The notes: generated from the letters alone by a model not told the origin. Counted from the stretch's first letter, positions 26,744-35,700 are shown. The stretch: DNA of 49,669 nt from Bacillota bacterium (GCA_021849745.1 JAJZSN010000011.1:1-49669); one strand, 5' to 3'. Program-made: numbers and translations.

Positions 26744-27565
26744 TTACTTCCTTTTCACGGGAAGCATAATTTCAATAATCCAGTTTTCAGGATTTGGTTC
26801 ATCCCAGGGTCCTACATAACAGGCATCCCGCAAATTTCCGTTAATTTCATAACCGTTGTCCTCAATCCATTTAAGTAAAGCTCCATAGGCTAAATGCAAG
26901 GTGTCCGGTGAACCCTTATGAATCACACAGGCAACATCCTTAAGAACCGCCATTTTCTTGAATTTCACAGTTTCACTGTCCGTTGCGTAAGCGGTTACCT
27001 CTTCGCATATTTCAATATCCATATTCTCTTTGTATTCTCCATCATGGTAGATGGTAAAGCAATGTCCGGGGGTATTGGGACAGGTGACCTTCTCGGATTT
27101 CATGTATTCCCCCATCTCACACCACATCCTGGCCTGATCATTATAGCCGGCAACTACGCCGCGCATAGATGATACAATCATTTCTGGAAAATCTTTTACA
27201 GTAATATTATATACCACACAATCTTCCTCCTTTTGCAGGGTTTTTAGGTATTTCTCAATTTGAGAAATCTGTTGCTGACGGATTTCTACTTCAGCTGTTA
27301 TTTCATCTTGTTTTAGCTTCAACTGATGGGTCATTTTTTGCACAGATGTACCGTCGGAAAGAATCTGTGCAATCTCGGCAAGGGAGAAGCCAATTTTTTT
27401 CAAGGCTATTATTCTGTTTATTTTGGGTAATTGACTTGCCGAATAGTAGCGGTAGCCTGTCCATTGGTCCACATATTCAGGTACCAGTAAACCTATTTTT
27501 TCATAGTGGCGTAACGTAGCTACCGTTACTTTGTTAAGTAATGAGAACTCACCGATTTTAAACAT
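26744..27565 (-). CDS. MerR family regulator with GyrI-like effector domain (BmrR type)
   Basis: A 273-residue activator. The N-terminal winged helix-turn-helix MFKIGEFSLLNKVTVATLRHY, then EKIGLLVPEY (residues 1-70), is followed by a coiled-coil dimerisation helix rich in Q/K/E (about 75-120). A C-terminal GyrI-like small-molecule domain (about 125-273) ends GPWDEPNPENWIIEIMLPVKR. BmrR-type members bind lipophilic cations and activate efflux genes. The ATG at 27565 is chosen because GGGGAGG lies nine bases upstream and the family N-terminus starts there. No transporter is adjacent, so the target may be itself or a distant gene. It begins the inserted region between alaS and ireB. Confidence 0.9.
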   Translation of the reverse strand: MFKIGEFSLLNKVTVATLRHYEKIGLLVPEYVDQWTGYRYYSASQLPKINRIIALKKIGFSLAEIAQILSDGTSVQKMTHQLKLKQDEITAEVEIRQQQISQIEKYLKTLQKEEDCVVYNITVKDFPEMIVSSMRGVVAGYNDQARMWCEMGEYMKSEKVTCPNTPGHCFTIYHDGEYKENMDIEICEEVTAYATDSETVKFKKMAVLKDVACVIHKGSPDTLHLAYGALLKWIEDNGYEINGNLRDACYVGPWDEPNPENWIIEIMLPVKRK

Positions 27566-27600
27566 AGAACACATCCTCCCCAATTGCGCAATTAGGTTAT

Positions 27601-27637
27601 GATTACATAATAAACTATGATGTAACATGAGAGTCAA
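27601..27637 (-). promoter_or_regulatory. MerR-type promoter with 19-base spacer and dyad
   Basis: On the minus strand TTGACT (27632-27637) and TATTAT (27607-27612) are 19 bases apart, the over-long spacing MerR proteins correct by DNA distortion. A dyad TTACAT-11-ATGTAA (27603-27625) overlaps it. The rest of the interval to 27876 shows no convincing gene: only AT-rich DNA with a ribosome binding site at 27862. Confidence 0.6.
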
Positions 27638-27876
27638 GGGATATTTTAATGGATCTGCATTTAAGTAGCGGGTCTTTTTTTCATAAAAGTATTAGTTTCC
27701 TATCTACGCATAGTACAAGTGTCGGAATTCGACGGAAAAAAACCCAGAAAAAAACAAGGAAAATTAATACAAATGGCGAATTTCACCAGCTAATGATAAT
27801 TTAAGGAGTGGTTTAATAGGAAATTTGGAAAGGGAAATTAGCGAAATGAAATTCATTTTTGAAAGGAGCTTATGAA

Positions 27877-29209
27877 ATGAAGAGAAAACCAGCATTATTT
27901 TTAAGTTTAATAATGGTAGTATTTGCAACCTTTTCTACCACCGTTTTTGCACAGTTATTACCTAATCAAATTGTTAACGAAGCCATGTACCAACCGATTG
28001 AAAATGATAAAACGCTTATCAATTATCCCAGCGACCCGGTTGCTTACAAGGATTGGAAGAGTCAGAATTACGACAAAACTGAAAAAACCGGGTTCTCCAT
28101 AGCTAATATTTCACCAACATCTATAGCAAATGAATTTCTCCCCGAGAACATCCTTTACTACCATTAAAGAAAATGACAACTATTTTGTTTATGGTGATCA
28201 AAATGACAAGGCAACATTTACGGTTGCTTCAAAAGTTTATGATGGAAAGATTATTTCAACCTATTTAATCAACAACAAACTTGAAGTTCAACAAAACCTG
28301 GAATTCGTAAAAGGTTCAACTGTTAATAACAGGCAAGATGTAGTAGAAATTGAGTACGTCTTGAGTAATTTATCCAACGAAAACATTCAATCTGGAGTTC
28401 GAATAATGTTGGATACTATGCTTGGTTCCAATGATGGAGCACCTTTCCGCATTCCCGGACATGGTGCTATTACTTCTGAAAAGGAATTTGTCGGTGAGAT
28501 TATCCCTAACTATTGGCAAGCCTTTGACTCCTTAACAGATCCCACCGTTATAAGTCAAGGAACTTTTATTAGGGGAAGTAATATAAAACCCCAGAAAATA
28601 CAATTTGCTTCTTGGTCAAGAGTTTATGGTACTGTTTGGAATTACACACCTTCTACAGGCACCAATCTTTCTGACTCAGCTGTAGCTTTATATTGGGAAT
28701 TTAACTTGGCTCCTAATGAAACAAAAACAGTACGTACCTACTATGGTCTATCAGGTTTCAATCAAGACCTTCGACCACCTCTCAGTTTATCTGTGGCAGC
28801 TGAATCTGAGGTGGCTGCCGTGAAGGGAAAATACAATCCTAACCCTATTGCTTTACAAGCTTTTGTTAACAACATCTCAAATGCTGTAGCAAAAAACGTA
28901 AAACTTACTGTTGAATTACCCGAAGGTCTTTATATTAACGAGCAAGGGGTAAATAAGCAAAGTCTTGTTATACCTTTAGGCACCATAAATCCGGGGGAAG
29001 AGAATAACCACTCCGTTCCCATACACATAAAACCACAAAATCAAGCCAAGGAATTCACTTATAAGATACACTTGGATGCTGATTTGGTTGAGAGAAAGAC
29101 CTTATTAATGAAATTGAAAGTACCGGCCATATCTCAAGGATCTTACCCGGCAATTGAGAACATCTTTGGTTCAGAGTTTAAACAAAAATTAAGCACGGTA
29201 CAAAATTAG
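27877..29209 (+). pseudogene. Secreted protein of unknown function, frameshifted
   Basis: Starts MKRKPALFLSLIMVVFATFSTTVFA-Q, a clean Sec signal peptide with AxA-like cleavage before residue 26; AAAGGAG lies eight bases before ATG 27877. The first frame stops at 28165, but the next frame carries on from about 28135 (TSFTTIKENDNYFVYGDQ) to 29209. A +1 shift in the 28135-28165 overlap restores one ~440-residue protein. The mature part is beta-rich, with a C-terminal section (about 235-360 of the second frame) whose ANNI-like NPNPIALQAFVNNISNA and VKLTVELPEGL blocks recall DUF11/CARDB-type Ig-like domains. It precedes the toxin-like gene by 34 bases and may be its secreted partner. No family was identified with confidence. 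Confidence 0.6.
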
Positions 29210-29243
29210 GTTACAAAACATGTAGATTTGGAGGTGTTTCTTT

Positions 29244-30245
29244 GTGAAAAGATTACTATATAAATCTCTTATTTCAATAGTGATGGTTATAAGTATGCTT
29301 GCATCATCAACATTACCGGTTTTCTCAATCAGTGAAACAATGGCAAAGGAGAAAGAAGACTCGAAGAGTAAACACGTAATTCCTGTATTGAAAATCACCC
29401 CAGCTGACAAAACAACATTTGTGCGTCCCGATACACCTATTAAGATTATCCTTGACTCGAAAGCCAAAAACATAAAATGGTTTGATAAAAAACTTAAAAA
29501 AGGTAAGTACAGTGTTACCTTGAACGGCAAAAATGCAAAGAGCATTTATGACGGAAAAAACTTTACCATCACTGTACCTAATAACGGTCTAAACAGGTAT
29601 ACCACTTATAATGTACTGTTAAAAATGAAAGCCGATGATGAAGGTGATGACGAAGAGAAGGAACAAGAAAAAGACGATGACAAAGACGACGACAAATCCG
29701 GCAAAGCAAATTTTTCTTTCAGTTTCACTACCGGCTCGGCCTTCCATGAGGCAACCCGTTTAGATGTTAACCTAGAAAAGTCCAAAGTACGGGTAACTGA
29801 AGGTGGTAGATTGAAGGTACAGGTAACCGATGATTACGGGTTACCCGCTAAAAACGCAACAGTTAAAGTGGCAAGCAACAGTCAAAACCTCGTTGTCCCT
29901 GATTTACTACTGGATGCTGATGATAACGGAAAAGGTGTGGTTAACCTTTCCAACCGTGTTAAAGAAATAGTGCTTCTCACGGTTACTTCCCAGGATAACC
30001 TATATCGTGATAAAGTTAATACCCAAACTGCTACATTAAGCATAAATTTTCTGGCGGGTCCCCCCCAGCACATGAGTGTACAGGCTGATTCCCGGTTGAA
30101 GGTGGGTCAAAACCAAACTGTTAAGGGTGTTGTGTATGACCAGTTTAACAATCCCGTCGAAGATGATACCATCGTAACAGCGACTTCATCTGCAGGCAAC
30201 CTGAGCCCTCAAAAGCAAAGCACCAAAGATCTTTACGGTCGGTAA
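29244..30245 (+). CDS. N-terminal segment of large secreted toxin-like protein (signal peptide, Ig-like domains), ends by frameshift
   Basis: 333 codons from a GTG at 29244 with GGAGGTG seven bases upstream. A signal peptide (MKRLLYKSLISIVMVISMLAS, then STLPVFSIS, about residues 1-30) is followed by an Ig-like domain. Next comes a highly acidic linker of D/E/K (about residues 132-152) and another Ig-like segment FSFSFTTGSAF. A Big_1-like (invasin-type) domain then begins near residue 170 and a second near 277 (ADSRLKVGQNQTVKGVVYDQFNNPVEDDT). The frame ends at 30245 with a nonsense tail after SPQKQST, while the sequence continues as an Ig-like domain in the next frame. It should be read with 30215-30477 and 30434-33457 as one original protein of about 1,420 residues. 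Confidence 0.7.
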   Translation: MKRLLYKSLISIVMVISMLASSTLPVFSISETMAKEKEDSKSKHVIPVLKITPADKTTFVRPDTPIKIILDSKAKNIKWFDKKLKKGKYSVTLNGKNAKSIYDGKNFTITVPNNGLNRYTTYNVLLKMKADDEGDDEEKEQEKDDDKDDDKSGKANFSFSFTTGSAFHEATRLDVNLEKSKVRVTEGGRLKVQVTDDYGLPAKNATVKVASNSQNLVVPDLLLDADDNGKGVVNLSNRVKEIVLLTVTSQDNLYRDKVNTQTATLSINFLAGPPQHMSVQADSRLKVGQNQTVKGVVYDQFNNPVEDDTIVTATSSAGNLSPQKQSTKDLYGR

Positions 30246-30477
30246 AACGGACAGTATTGAATTTAGCGTAACGGATCAGTATGGAAATCCCGTTCCCGAC
30301 ACTCCCGTGAATTTATCTATAGCCGGTAAGGCTCAAACACCGTCTACAGTGACAACTGATGAAAACGGCAAGGCCATTGTTCCCGTCAGTAATACACTGG
30401 CAGAATCCGTCATCCTCACAGCTCTGACCCCAAATGGAATTAAAGGAACTGCGGAAATATCCTTCAGGGTTCCCTAA
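30215..30477 (+). pseudogene. Middle segment of the toxin-like protein, second frame (Big_1-like domain)
   Basis: In this frame the sequence reads KIFTVGKTDSIEFSVTDQYG, then NPVPDTPVNLSI, then VTTDENGKAIVPVSNT and ends EISFRVP at a stop at 30475-30477. That is a full Big_1/invasin Ig-like repeat continuing the one broken at 30245. It has no start codon or ribosome binding site of its own, so it is the middle of a larger gene, out of frame with both neighbours by one base each time. Confidence 0.7.
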
Positions 30478-33457
30478 TCAGTATTCCATGCGTGAGCAGT
30501 GGAAACAACTGGGGGAGACAGTGCCTGATAAGCTCGTGGCGGTAACGGAAACAGGAGATAATGGTCAATTTATCTCCTTGCTAAATCAATACATCCAACA
30601 ATATGAGACCACCATACAGACTGATTATGTGGCGGCAGACCGTTTCAGTGAGACCACGGTTTCCGGCATCCAGTTGAAGGTATACCACCTCTTATTAAAC
30701 TACTACAAGACCTACCGGAACGAACTTACCCCTGAGCAACGGGAGGTATTGCTTCAGAACCTTGGTGATATATTAGCCGCTGAAATTAAGCAGGCAGAAA
30801 CCATCAAAGATGACGTCAATGAATACTTGTACCAGTTACAAGGAGCTAATAAAGAAATCATTTCTCCTTCCCTGGAGAAGCAAGCAGAGGTAAATGAAAC
30901 CTGGAACCGGGCAATTGCTGACTTGCACAATGGTGCAATAACATCACCTTTTGTGCAGTTGCATAAAACCATTGAAATCAGCCGCAGTGTCTTAGTCCTT
31001 TATGGGATGACCTATTCCAAGGAAAACCTAAAAAAAGACAGTGACGGTGATAAGGTTCCTGATCTTGCTGAACTGGAGCATAAGACCAATTTGTTTCATC
31101 CAGATACCGATGATGACAGATTGACTGATTTCTTCGAATTAACCTATGGTACCGATCCTAAGAAACGGGACACAGACGGTAATGGCATTTCCGACGGTGC
31201 TGAGGATTTTGATGCTGATGGGTTGAATAACGAGGGCGAACAGCGTTGGGAAACAAATCCCAAGGTTCCAGACTCCGATGAAGAAGGAATATCAGACGGA
31301 GATGAAGTAAACAAACACAAGACTCTTCCAAATAACTGGGATACAGACAAGGATCAAGTATCGGATGCCAAAGAATTAGAAATTGGCACTGACCCATTGA
31401 AATGGGATACCGACGGAGATGGCAAATCCGACCTGGAAACCAAAGTGATGGAGAAAGTGGCCATTGAGTCGGAAGAGCAAGTAAGATTCGTCGAAGCTGG
31501 GGTTATTCCTCAGATTACCATAGAAGGCCAACCCCATACCGCAGAGGATGCATCGGTATATGATGCTTCTTATGATCCTGACCTGCCTGAAGTTCCCCAC
31601 ATGGTGGGAGTTCCGGTACATATCAGTACCCCTGGTAAATTCAATAAAGCCACCATTGCTTTTAAGTTGACAGAGCAAGCCGGTAATGTCGAGCCGCAAA
31701 ATGTGCGGGTAATGTGGTACGACGAAGCCAATCGACGACTGGTACCGGTTCCCAATCAGAAAGTTGATGCTGTGAACAGAACGGTCTCTGTTGAGGTCAA
31801 CCATTTTAGTATCTACCTTCTGGTTAACTTCGCCGAGTGGGTTAAACTCTTGGACGAGGAATATGACCCCGGAAAGCCCATGGTAATTCGGGGCAAAATA
31901 AACGATTTTGCCATTGCGACTTCGTTCCCGGCGGGCAATGGTACGGTATTCAACTATGGTCTTGTTAACCGGGATTCTCTTGAACAAGCATTGAGTCAAG
32001 GGAGTATTCCGGATGGTTTAGTACAAAGCCAAGTGTTCCATTTCGAGAATAATGACACTAACTTTGTATCTTCCGCTATCAACCGATTAGCAAGCGATTC
32101 CTCTCTGAAAAACAAATGGAAAGCCCTGATAGTCCCTTCGAATACCAAGTTGATTGACGATACTAACCTAGCAGCCGCACTGGAAACAGCTAAAGCCAAC
32201 CAGATTAAGGTTTTCGCCTACTGGACGTCAGGTGAAACCGGTAGTGGGCAATGGGATTTGGCCAATATTGCCCAGGTTACCGGCGGAAAGTTTTTCGAGA
32301 ACAATTTGCAGGATACCCAGTATTCCTTGGAGATGTTAAAAGGTGCTTGGGACGAGGTTAAAGCCCAGGAAGACCTGGATCAAGACGGTATACCCGACCT
32401 CGTGGAGAAAAAAGGGATTTTGATTGGAACCCTCGAAAGGGTATATTTGTCTACTTCTACGGAAGACCTTGACGGCGATGGTATCATGGACGGCCAGGAC
32501 ACCAATAAGGATGGTGTAATTGACGGTTATGAGTACGGTTACACCGATTTGAATGGGGTAGCTCTACCTGATGTGGAAACGGTTGAGGTCATTATAGAGG
32601 TGGCCGACCAGGGCGGCCCGGTTATTGCAAGTACTCAATTAAGGGCAGCAGGTACAAGGCAAAAGAAGGTTAAAGCTAACGTTCAGAAGAAAAAAGAAGA
32701 AGAGTGTAATGATAACAATACCCCAAAGAATAACGGTAACTTTATAGAAAAGCATGAAGGACTGTTTGATTTTCTTGATTATGAGTGGGAATATAAGGAT
32801 GTACAGTGGGATTATTATGCTGAATTCCCGGATCAACTTCCTTGGCTTTCGACAGCTGACTTATATTCTAAAGGCTATCTTCAGATTGATGAAGTTCCAG
32901 CAGAAATAATTTATAATGAACAAAAGGTTTTTCTTAGAAACCATCTGTTGATGGTCTGGAATTTAAAAGAGGGAAATCTTGATTTTTCCCGAGGTGGGGG
33001 TAAACAGTTTAAGAAACTATTCAAGGGAGTAGACGTTGATTTATCCCAAGGGATTTGTTTCTCTAAGGTATTCGTCAAGGTATACGGGAAGAATAAAAAT
33101 AAACTTACCGAACGTGAATGGCTGCAAAGAGGGAGGGATTTTGAAGAAATTGTTTTAAGAGAAAAGGGGTTGGAGAAAAATCATGAAAAAGTAGGTAGCG
33201 GTGTAAGTAAAAGCATACCTGATAGTTTGGATAAAGGAAAGATATGGGAAATAAAAGATGCGAAATATGTTTATCGGAGCAAACAATTTAGAAATTACAT
33301 CGACCATAGCAGGCAAAACGAGATGCCAATTATCTTGATTGTTTCGAGTAAGAATGCCGGGGTTTCGGAACCCCTTTATGAAGCAATTGTCCAAGGGAGT
33401 AAAGGACAAATTGAGGTAAGGGTCGGATCCTATCAATATAATAATTATAAGGAGTGA
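30434..33457 (+). CDS. C-terminal segment of toxin-like protein: Ca-binding repeats, VWA-like region, PD-(D/E)XK nuclease tip
   Basis: 1,007 codons; the ATG at 30434 overlaps the previous segment and has no ribosome binding site, so it is probably the third part of the gene broken at 30245 and 30477. Residues about 30-190 are helical. Thrombospondin type-3-like repeats (DSDGDKVPD to DTDGDGKSD) fill about 200-335. A beta-rich module ends near 475, and a VWA-like alpha/beta segment covers about 490-640 (LIVPSNTKLIDDTNL; AYWTSG). Further DxDxDG loops occur at about 648-700. After a basic Lys-rich linker comes a toxin-like C-terminus (890-1007) with D930, E939 and K941 in IPD-9-E-x-K order. The next gene starts seven bases after the stop. 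Confidence 0.75.
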   Translation: MELKELRKYPSGFPNQYSMREQWKQLGETVPDKLVAVTETGDNGQFISLLNQYIQQYETTIQTDYVAADRFSETTVSGIQLKVYHLLLNYYKTYRNELTPEQREVLLQNLGDILAAEIKQAETIKDDVNEYLYQLQGANKEIISPSLEKQAEVNETWNRAIADLHNGAITSPFVQLHKTIEISRSVLVLYGMTYSKENLKKDSDGDKVPDLAELEHKTNLFHPDTDDDRLTDFFELTYGTDPKKRDTDGNGISDGAEDFDADGLNNEGEQRWETNPKVPDSDEEGISDGDEVNKHKTLPNNWDTDKDQVSDAKELEIGTDPLKWDTDGDGKSDLETKVMEKVAIESEEQVRFVEAGVIPQITIEGQPHTAEDASVYDASYDPDLPEVPHMVGVPVHISTPGKFNKATIAFKLTEQAGNVEPQNVRVMWYDEANRRLVPVPNQKVDAVNRTVSVEVNHFSIYLLVNFAEWVKLLDEEYDPGKPMVIRGKINDFAIATSFPAGNGTVFNYGLVNRDSLEQALSQGSIPDGLVQSQVFHFENNDTNFVSSAINRLASDSSLKNKWKALIVPSNTKLIDDTNLAAALETAKANQIKVFAYWTSGETGSGQWDLANIAQVTGGKFFENNLQDTQYSLEMLKGAWDEVKAQEDLDQDGIPDLVEKKGILIGTLERVYLSTSTEDLDGDGIMDGQDTNKDGVIDGYEYGYTDLNGVALPDVETVEVIIEVADQGGPVIASTQLRAAGTRQKKVKANVQKKKEEECNDNNTPKNNGNFIEKHEGLFDFLDYEWEYKDVQWDYYAEFPDQLPWLSTADLYSKGYLQIDEVPAEIIYNEQKVFLRNHLLMVWNLKEGNLDFSRGGGKQFKKLFKGVDVDLSQGICFSKVFVKVYGKNKNKLTEREWLQRGRDFEEIVLREKGLEKNHEKVGSGVSKSIPDSLDKGKIWEIKDAKYVYRSKQFRNYIDHSRQNEMPIILIVSSKNAGVSEPLYEAIVQGSKGQIEVRVGSYQYNNYKE
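33101..33457 (+). other. Putative PD-(D/E)XK nuclease toxin domain
   Basis: The last ~118 residues read GRDFEEIVLREKGLEKN, then SIPDSLDKGKIWEIKDAKYV, then QFRNYIDHSRQNEMPIILIV. This matches the restriction-endonuclease fold seen in polymorphic-toxin tips (Tox-REase families): an FE helix, Asp at the end of IPD (D930, codon at 33221), ExK (E939/K941), a Q-containing helix and a final strand. Secretory architecture ahead of it and immunity-like genes behind it support a toxin role. The exact family name is not certain. Confidence 0.6.
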
Positions 33458-33463
33458 CCTTAA

Positions 33464-34207
33464 ATGGCTAGTATTATAAGTAAAATTTATGCCAAAAAAT
33501 TTATAGGAAAGACAGAGGTAGCGGAGCATTTTTTTACTTTACTTCAGCGTCATAATATGCTTCCTGATAAAATTGGGCTTTATGAACCTATAAAAGAAAT
33601 GTATTCTTTAGATAGAGCAATTGAGATGTGGATCTTTGGGAATGAACCTGGTAAAGTCGTTGCTGGTGGTATGATGGGAAAAAAGAAAAACCCTAACTTT
33701 TTATTCGATGTTGGGTGGGCAAAAGGTCCGGTTGCGAGTATAAATGATGTAACTTTTTTTATTAAAACAACGGCTTTCTCAAAAAACAAAGAAGTATATA
33801 TATCAATCATTAGAGAATTATTTGAACTACTGGACGGTCTCTATGGATATATTACTTTGAAGAGTCCGAGAGAGAGACAACATGTAACTGGAGGCATAGA
33901 AACTAGAATGCCAGGGGTGTTCTGGTGCAACTATTTCGGCCCTTTATATGTTGATTTCTTCGGCAGAGAAAAGATTTTAAGCGGACCTTGGGTGAAGACT
34001 GAAGAGCTTGACTCAGGAACTATTATTACTTATCTGGCTGATGAACCGGATAAAGAGATAGTAGAATCCGATTTTCTTGAAAAACAGGCTAAAGAACACC
34101 TGGGGGTAGAATCCTTTGGAGATCCCGAGGAAGAAAAAAGGAACATAGACGAGCTGCAGATTAGAAAAGTCCCAGCTATAGTTATCCCGGAAGTAAGAGG
34201 GGAATAG
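33464..34207 (+). CDS. Putative immunity protein, copy A
   Basis: 247 residues, no signal peptide, so cytoplasmic. The ATG at 33464 uses a GGAG that overlaps the toxin stop codon, implying translational coupling, as is usual for cognate immunity genes. Copy B (34279-35025) is clearly related: IGLYEPxKxxY at about residues 38-48, FDVGWAKGP/FDIGWARGP at about 84, the conserved RQHVTG, WCNYF.PLYVDFFGREKIL, and an identical C-terminus IRKVPAIVIPEVRGE. The WxNYxGPxYVxFFG core is reminiscent of immunity families of polymorphic-toxin loci (for example Imm52-like), but I could not fix the family. Role is inferred from context. Confidence 0.65.
   Translation: MASIISKIYAKKFIGKTEVAEHFFTLLQRHNMLPDKIGLYEPIKEMYSLDRAIEMWIFGNEPGKVVAGGMMGKKKNPNFLFDVGWAKGPVASINDVTFFIKTTAFSKNKEVYISIIRELFELLDGLYGYITLKSPRERQHVTGGIETRMPGVFWCNYFGPLYVDFFGREKILSGPWVKTEELDSGTIITYLADEPDKEIVESDFLEKQAKEHLGVESFGDPEEEKRNIDELQIRKVPAIVIPEVRGE
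33953..34024 (+). repeat. 72-base identical block in immunity paralogues, copy A
   Basis: Identical base for base to 34771-34842, including third codon positions, while flanking parts of the two genes differ widely. Confidence 0.85.
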
Positions 34208-34278
34208 CAGTTCAATACCCCAAAAAGCTTTATAAAAATGTCTCGGGTTTTTGAGGGTACTCTTAAGGAGTGATTTTA

Positions 34279-35025
34279 TTGTCTTATATAATTGGGGCAA
34301 TATACGCTACAAAATATATCGGAACTAGGAAAATGGCTCAACGGTTTTTCGAAATACTGAAAGAAGCAAATATGGAACCTGATAAGATTGGACTATATGA
34401 ACCGGTTAAAAAACTTTATACCATAGAAAAAGCTATTGATATGTGGGTTTTTGGTGATGAACCGGGTCCTGAAGCTGCAGGTGGGATGTTGGGAGTCAGA
34501 AAACAACCGCCTAACTATACTTTTGATATTGGATGGGCAAGAGGGCCTTTAGCCGTTCCAAATGATGTTACGTTCTTTTTCAGTCCGAAGGTTTTCGCTA
34601 AACACCGGAACATAATTGAGCATATTTTCAAAGAAACATATCATCTGTTTGACGGTTTTTATGGGTATATAACTCATAATAGGCCTGAAAGTAGACAACA
34701 TGTTACCGGTAGTATAAAAACAAGAATACCCGGCCTCTTCTGGTGCAATTATTTCAGTCCCTTATATGTAGATTTCTTCGGCAGAGAAAAGATTTTAAGC
34801 GGACCTTGGGTGAAGACTGAAGAGCTTGACTCAGGAACTATTGTTACTTATCTGGCGGGTGAACCGGATAAAGAAATTTTGGAATCTGATTTTTTTGAAA
34901 AAAGGGCTAAAGAACACCTGGGAATAGAATCTTTTGGAGATCCGGAGGAAGGAGAAAAGAACCCTGACGAAATTCAGATTAGAAAAGTCCCGGCTATCGT
35001 TATCCCGGAAGTGAGAGGGGAATAA
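34279..35025 (+). CDS. Putative immunity protein, copy B (paralogue of 33464-34207)
   Basis: 248 residues from a TTG at 34279 with AAGGAG eight bases upstream; this start aligns with copy A (MSYIIGAIYATKYIG against MASIISKIYAKKFIG), whereas the in-frame GTG at 34270 overlaps the binding site. It is diverged from copy A along most of its length, yet bases 34771-34842 are identical to 33953-34024 in copy A. Duplication and divergence of immunity genes is common where toxin tips are swapped, and the identical patch suggests later gene conversion. A strong hairpin follows at 35039. Function is inferred from context only. Confidence 0.65.
   Translation: MSYIIGAIYATKYIGTRKMAQRFFEILKEANMEPDKIGLYEPVKKLYTIEKAIDMWVFGDEPGPEAAGGMLGVRKQPPNYTFDIGWARGPLAVPNDVTFFFSPKVFAKHRNIIEHIFKETYHLFDGFYGYITHNRPESRQHVTGSIKTRIPGLFWCNYFSPLYVDFFGREKILSGPWVKTEELDSGTIVTYLAGEPDKEILESDFFEKRAKEHLGIESFGDPEEGEKNPDEIQIRKVPAIVIPEVRGE
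34771..34842 (+). repeat. 72-base identical block in immunity paralogues, copy B
   Basis: Partner of 33953-34024; encodes the DFFGREKILSGPWVKTEELD core and a few residues beyond. Confidence 0.85.
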
Positions 35026-35038
35026 CAACCTAATACCG

Positions 35039-35075
35039 GAAAATCCCTTGGGTAGATTCTCAAGGGATTTTCGTA
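35039..35075 (+). terminator. Hairpin after immunity copy B
   Basis: A perfect 12-bp stem, GAAAATCCCTTG (35039-35050) and CAAGGGATTTTC (35061-35072), with a 10-base loop. The T run is within the stem, so termination may be partial before the next gene. Confidence 0.65.
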
Positions 35076-35094
35076 ATAATCGAGGAGGATTTAT

Positions 35095-35658
35095 ATGAGT
35101 GAATTCACTTTTGTTACTTTGATTAAAGGCCGAAAAGTTGAAGATATTGCCAATAAACTTAAGATTGTAAGGGAAGAAATAATGATTTTTCCCGTAAGTC
35201 AACACTGGCATGGAGTTTTAATTGAAAACGAATTCGAAAACAGTGAATCGCTTACCATGGTCCTATCGAAAATACTTTTGACCCAAGCTTTTTTGTTTAT
35301 TAACTGTGAGGATTACGGGTGGGGGTATACTCTATACGACAAGGGTCGAGAAAAAGCTCATCTTTACATTAGCGGTGAAGAAGATGAGATATCATTAACG
35401 GAAGCAAACTTAGATTATTTAATCGAATTAGGTGGTAATTATGAGGATTTAAACAAATTAAAAGAATTTGTAGAAAATTTTTATTATACACCGGAAATTG
35501 ATTTTGAGGGCTGTGATTATTTTAAAAAAGCCTTCGGGTTTGACAATGTTGAGTATGTTTCATATCATCATTTTAAAGAGTTGCCCGAAGATAAAATAGC
35601 CGGGATGGGGGTTCTTCGAATAGGAGGAAAGCATGACGGAAAAAAACCAAAAACATAA
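35095..35658 (+). CDS. Hypothetical protein in the immunity array
   Basis: 187 residues, acidic, cytoplasmic; unrelated in sequence to the two genes before it. Features include SQHWHGVLIENEF (about residues 41-53), GWGYTLYDKGREKAHLY (about 82-98) and a C-terminal lobe with YKAFGFDNVEYVSYHHF-like features (KKAFGFDNVEYVSYHHF, about 143-160). The ATG at 35095 has GAGGAGG eight bases upstream. Its acidic, single-domain nature and position at the end of the toxin-immunity row suggest another immunity protein, perhaps an orphan kept against a rival toxin, but no family is recognised. Confidence 0.6.
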   Translation: MSEFTFVTLIKGRKVEDIANKLKIVREEIMIFPVSQHWHGVLIENEFENSESLTMVLSKILLTQAFLFINCEDYGWGYTLYDKGREKAHLYISGEEDEISLTEANLDYLIELGGNYEDLNKLKEFVENFYYTPEIDFEGCDYFKKAFGFDNVEYVSYHHFKELPEDKIAGMGVLRIGGKHDGKKPKT

Positions 35659-35700
35659 TAGCTCTATTGATGAAATAGCCCATTAGTACCTCCCTAAAAT

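Noticed and set aside
27720..27740. TGTCGGAATTCGAC as a Spo0A box
   Set aside because: Only a partial match to TGTCGAA, with no supporting promoter placement.
30434..30480. ATG at 30434 as a genuine independent start
   Set aside because: No ribosome binding site and overlap with an Ig-like domain in the previous frame; a frameshifted single gene explains it better, although internal initiation is not excluded.
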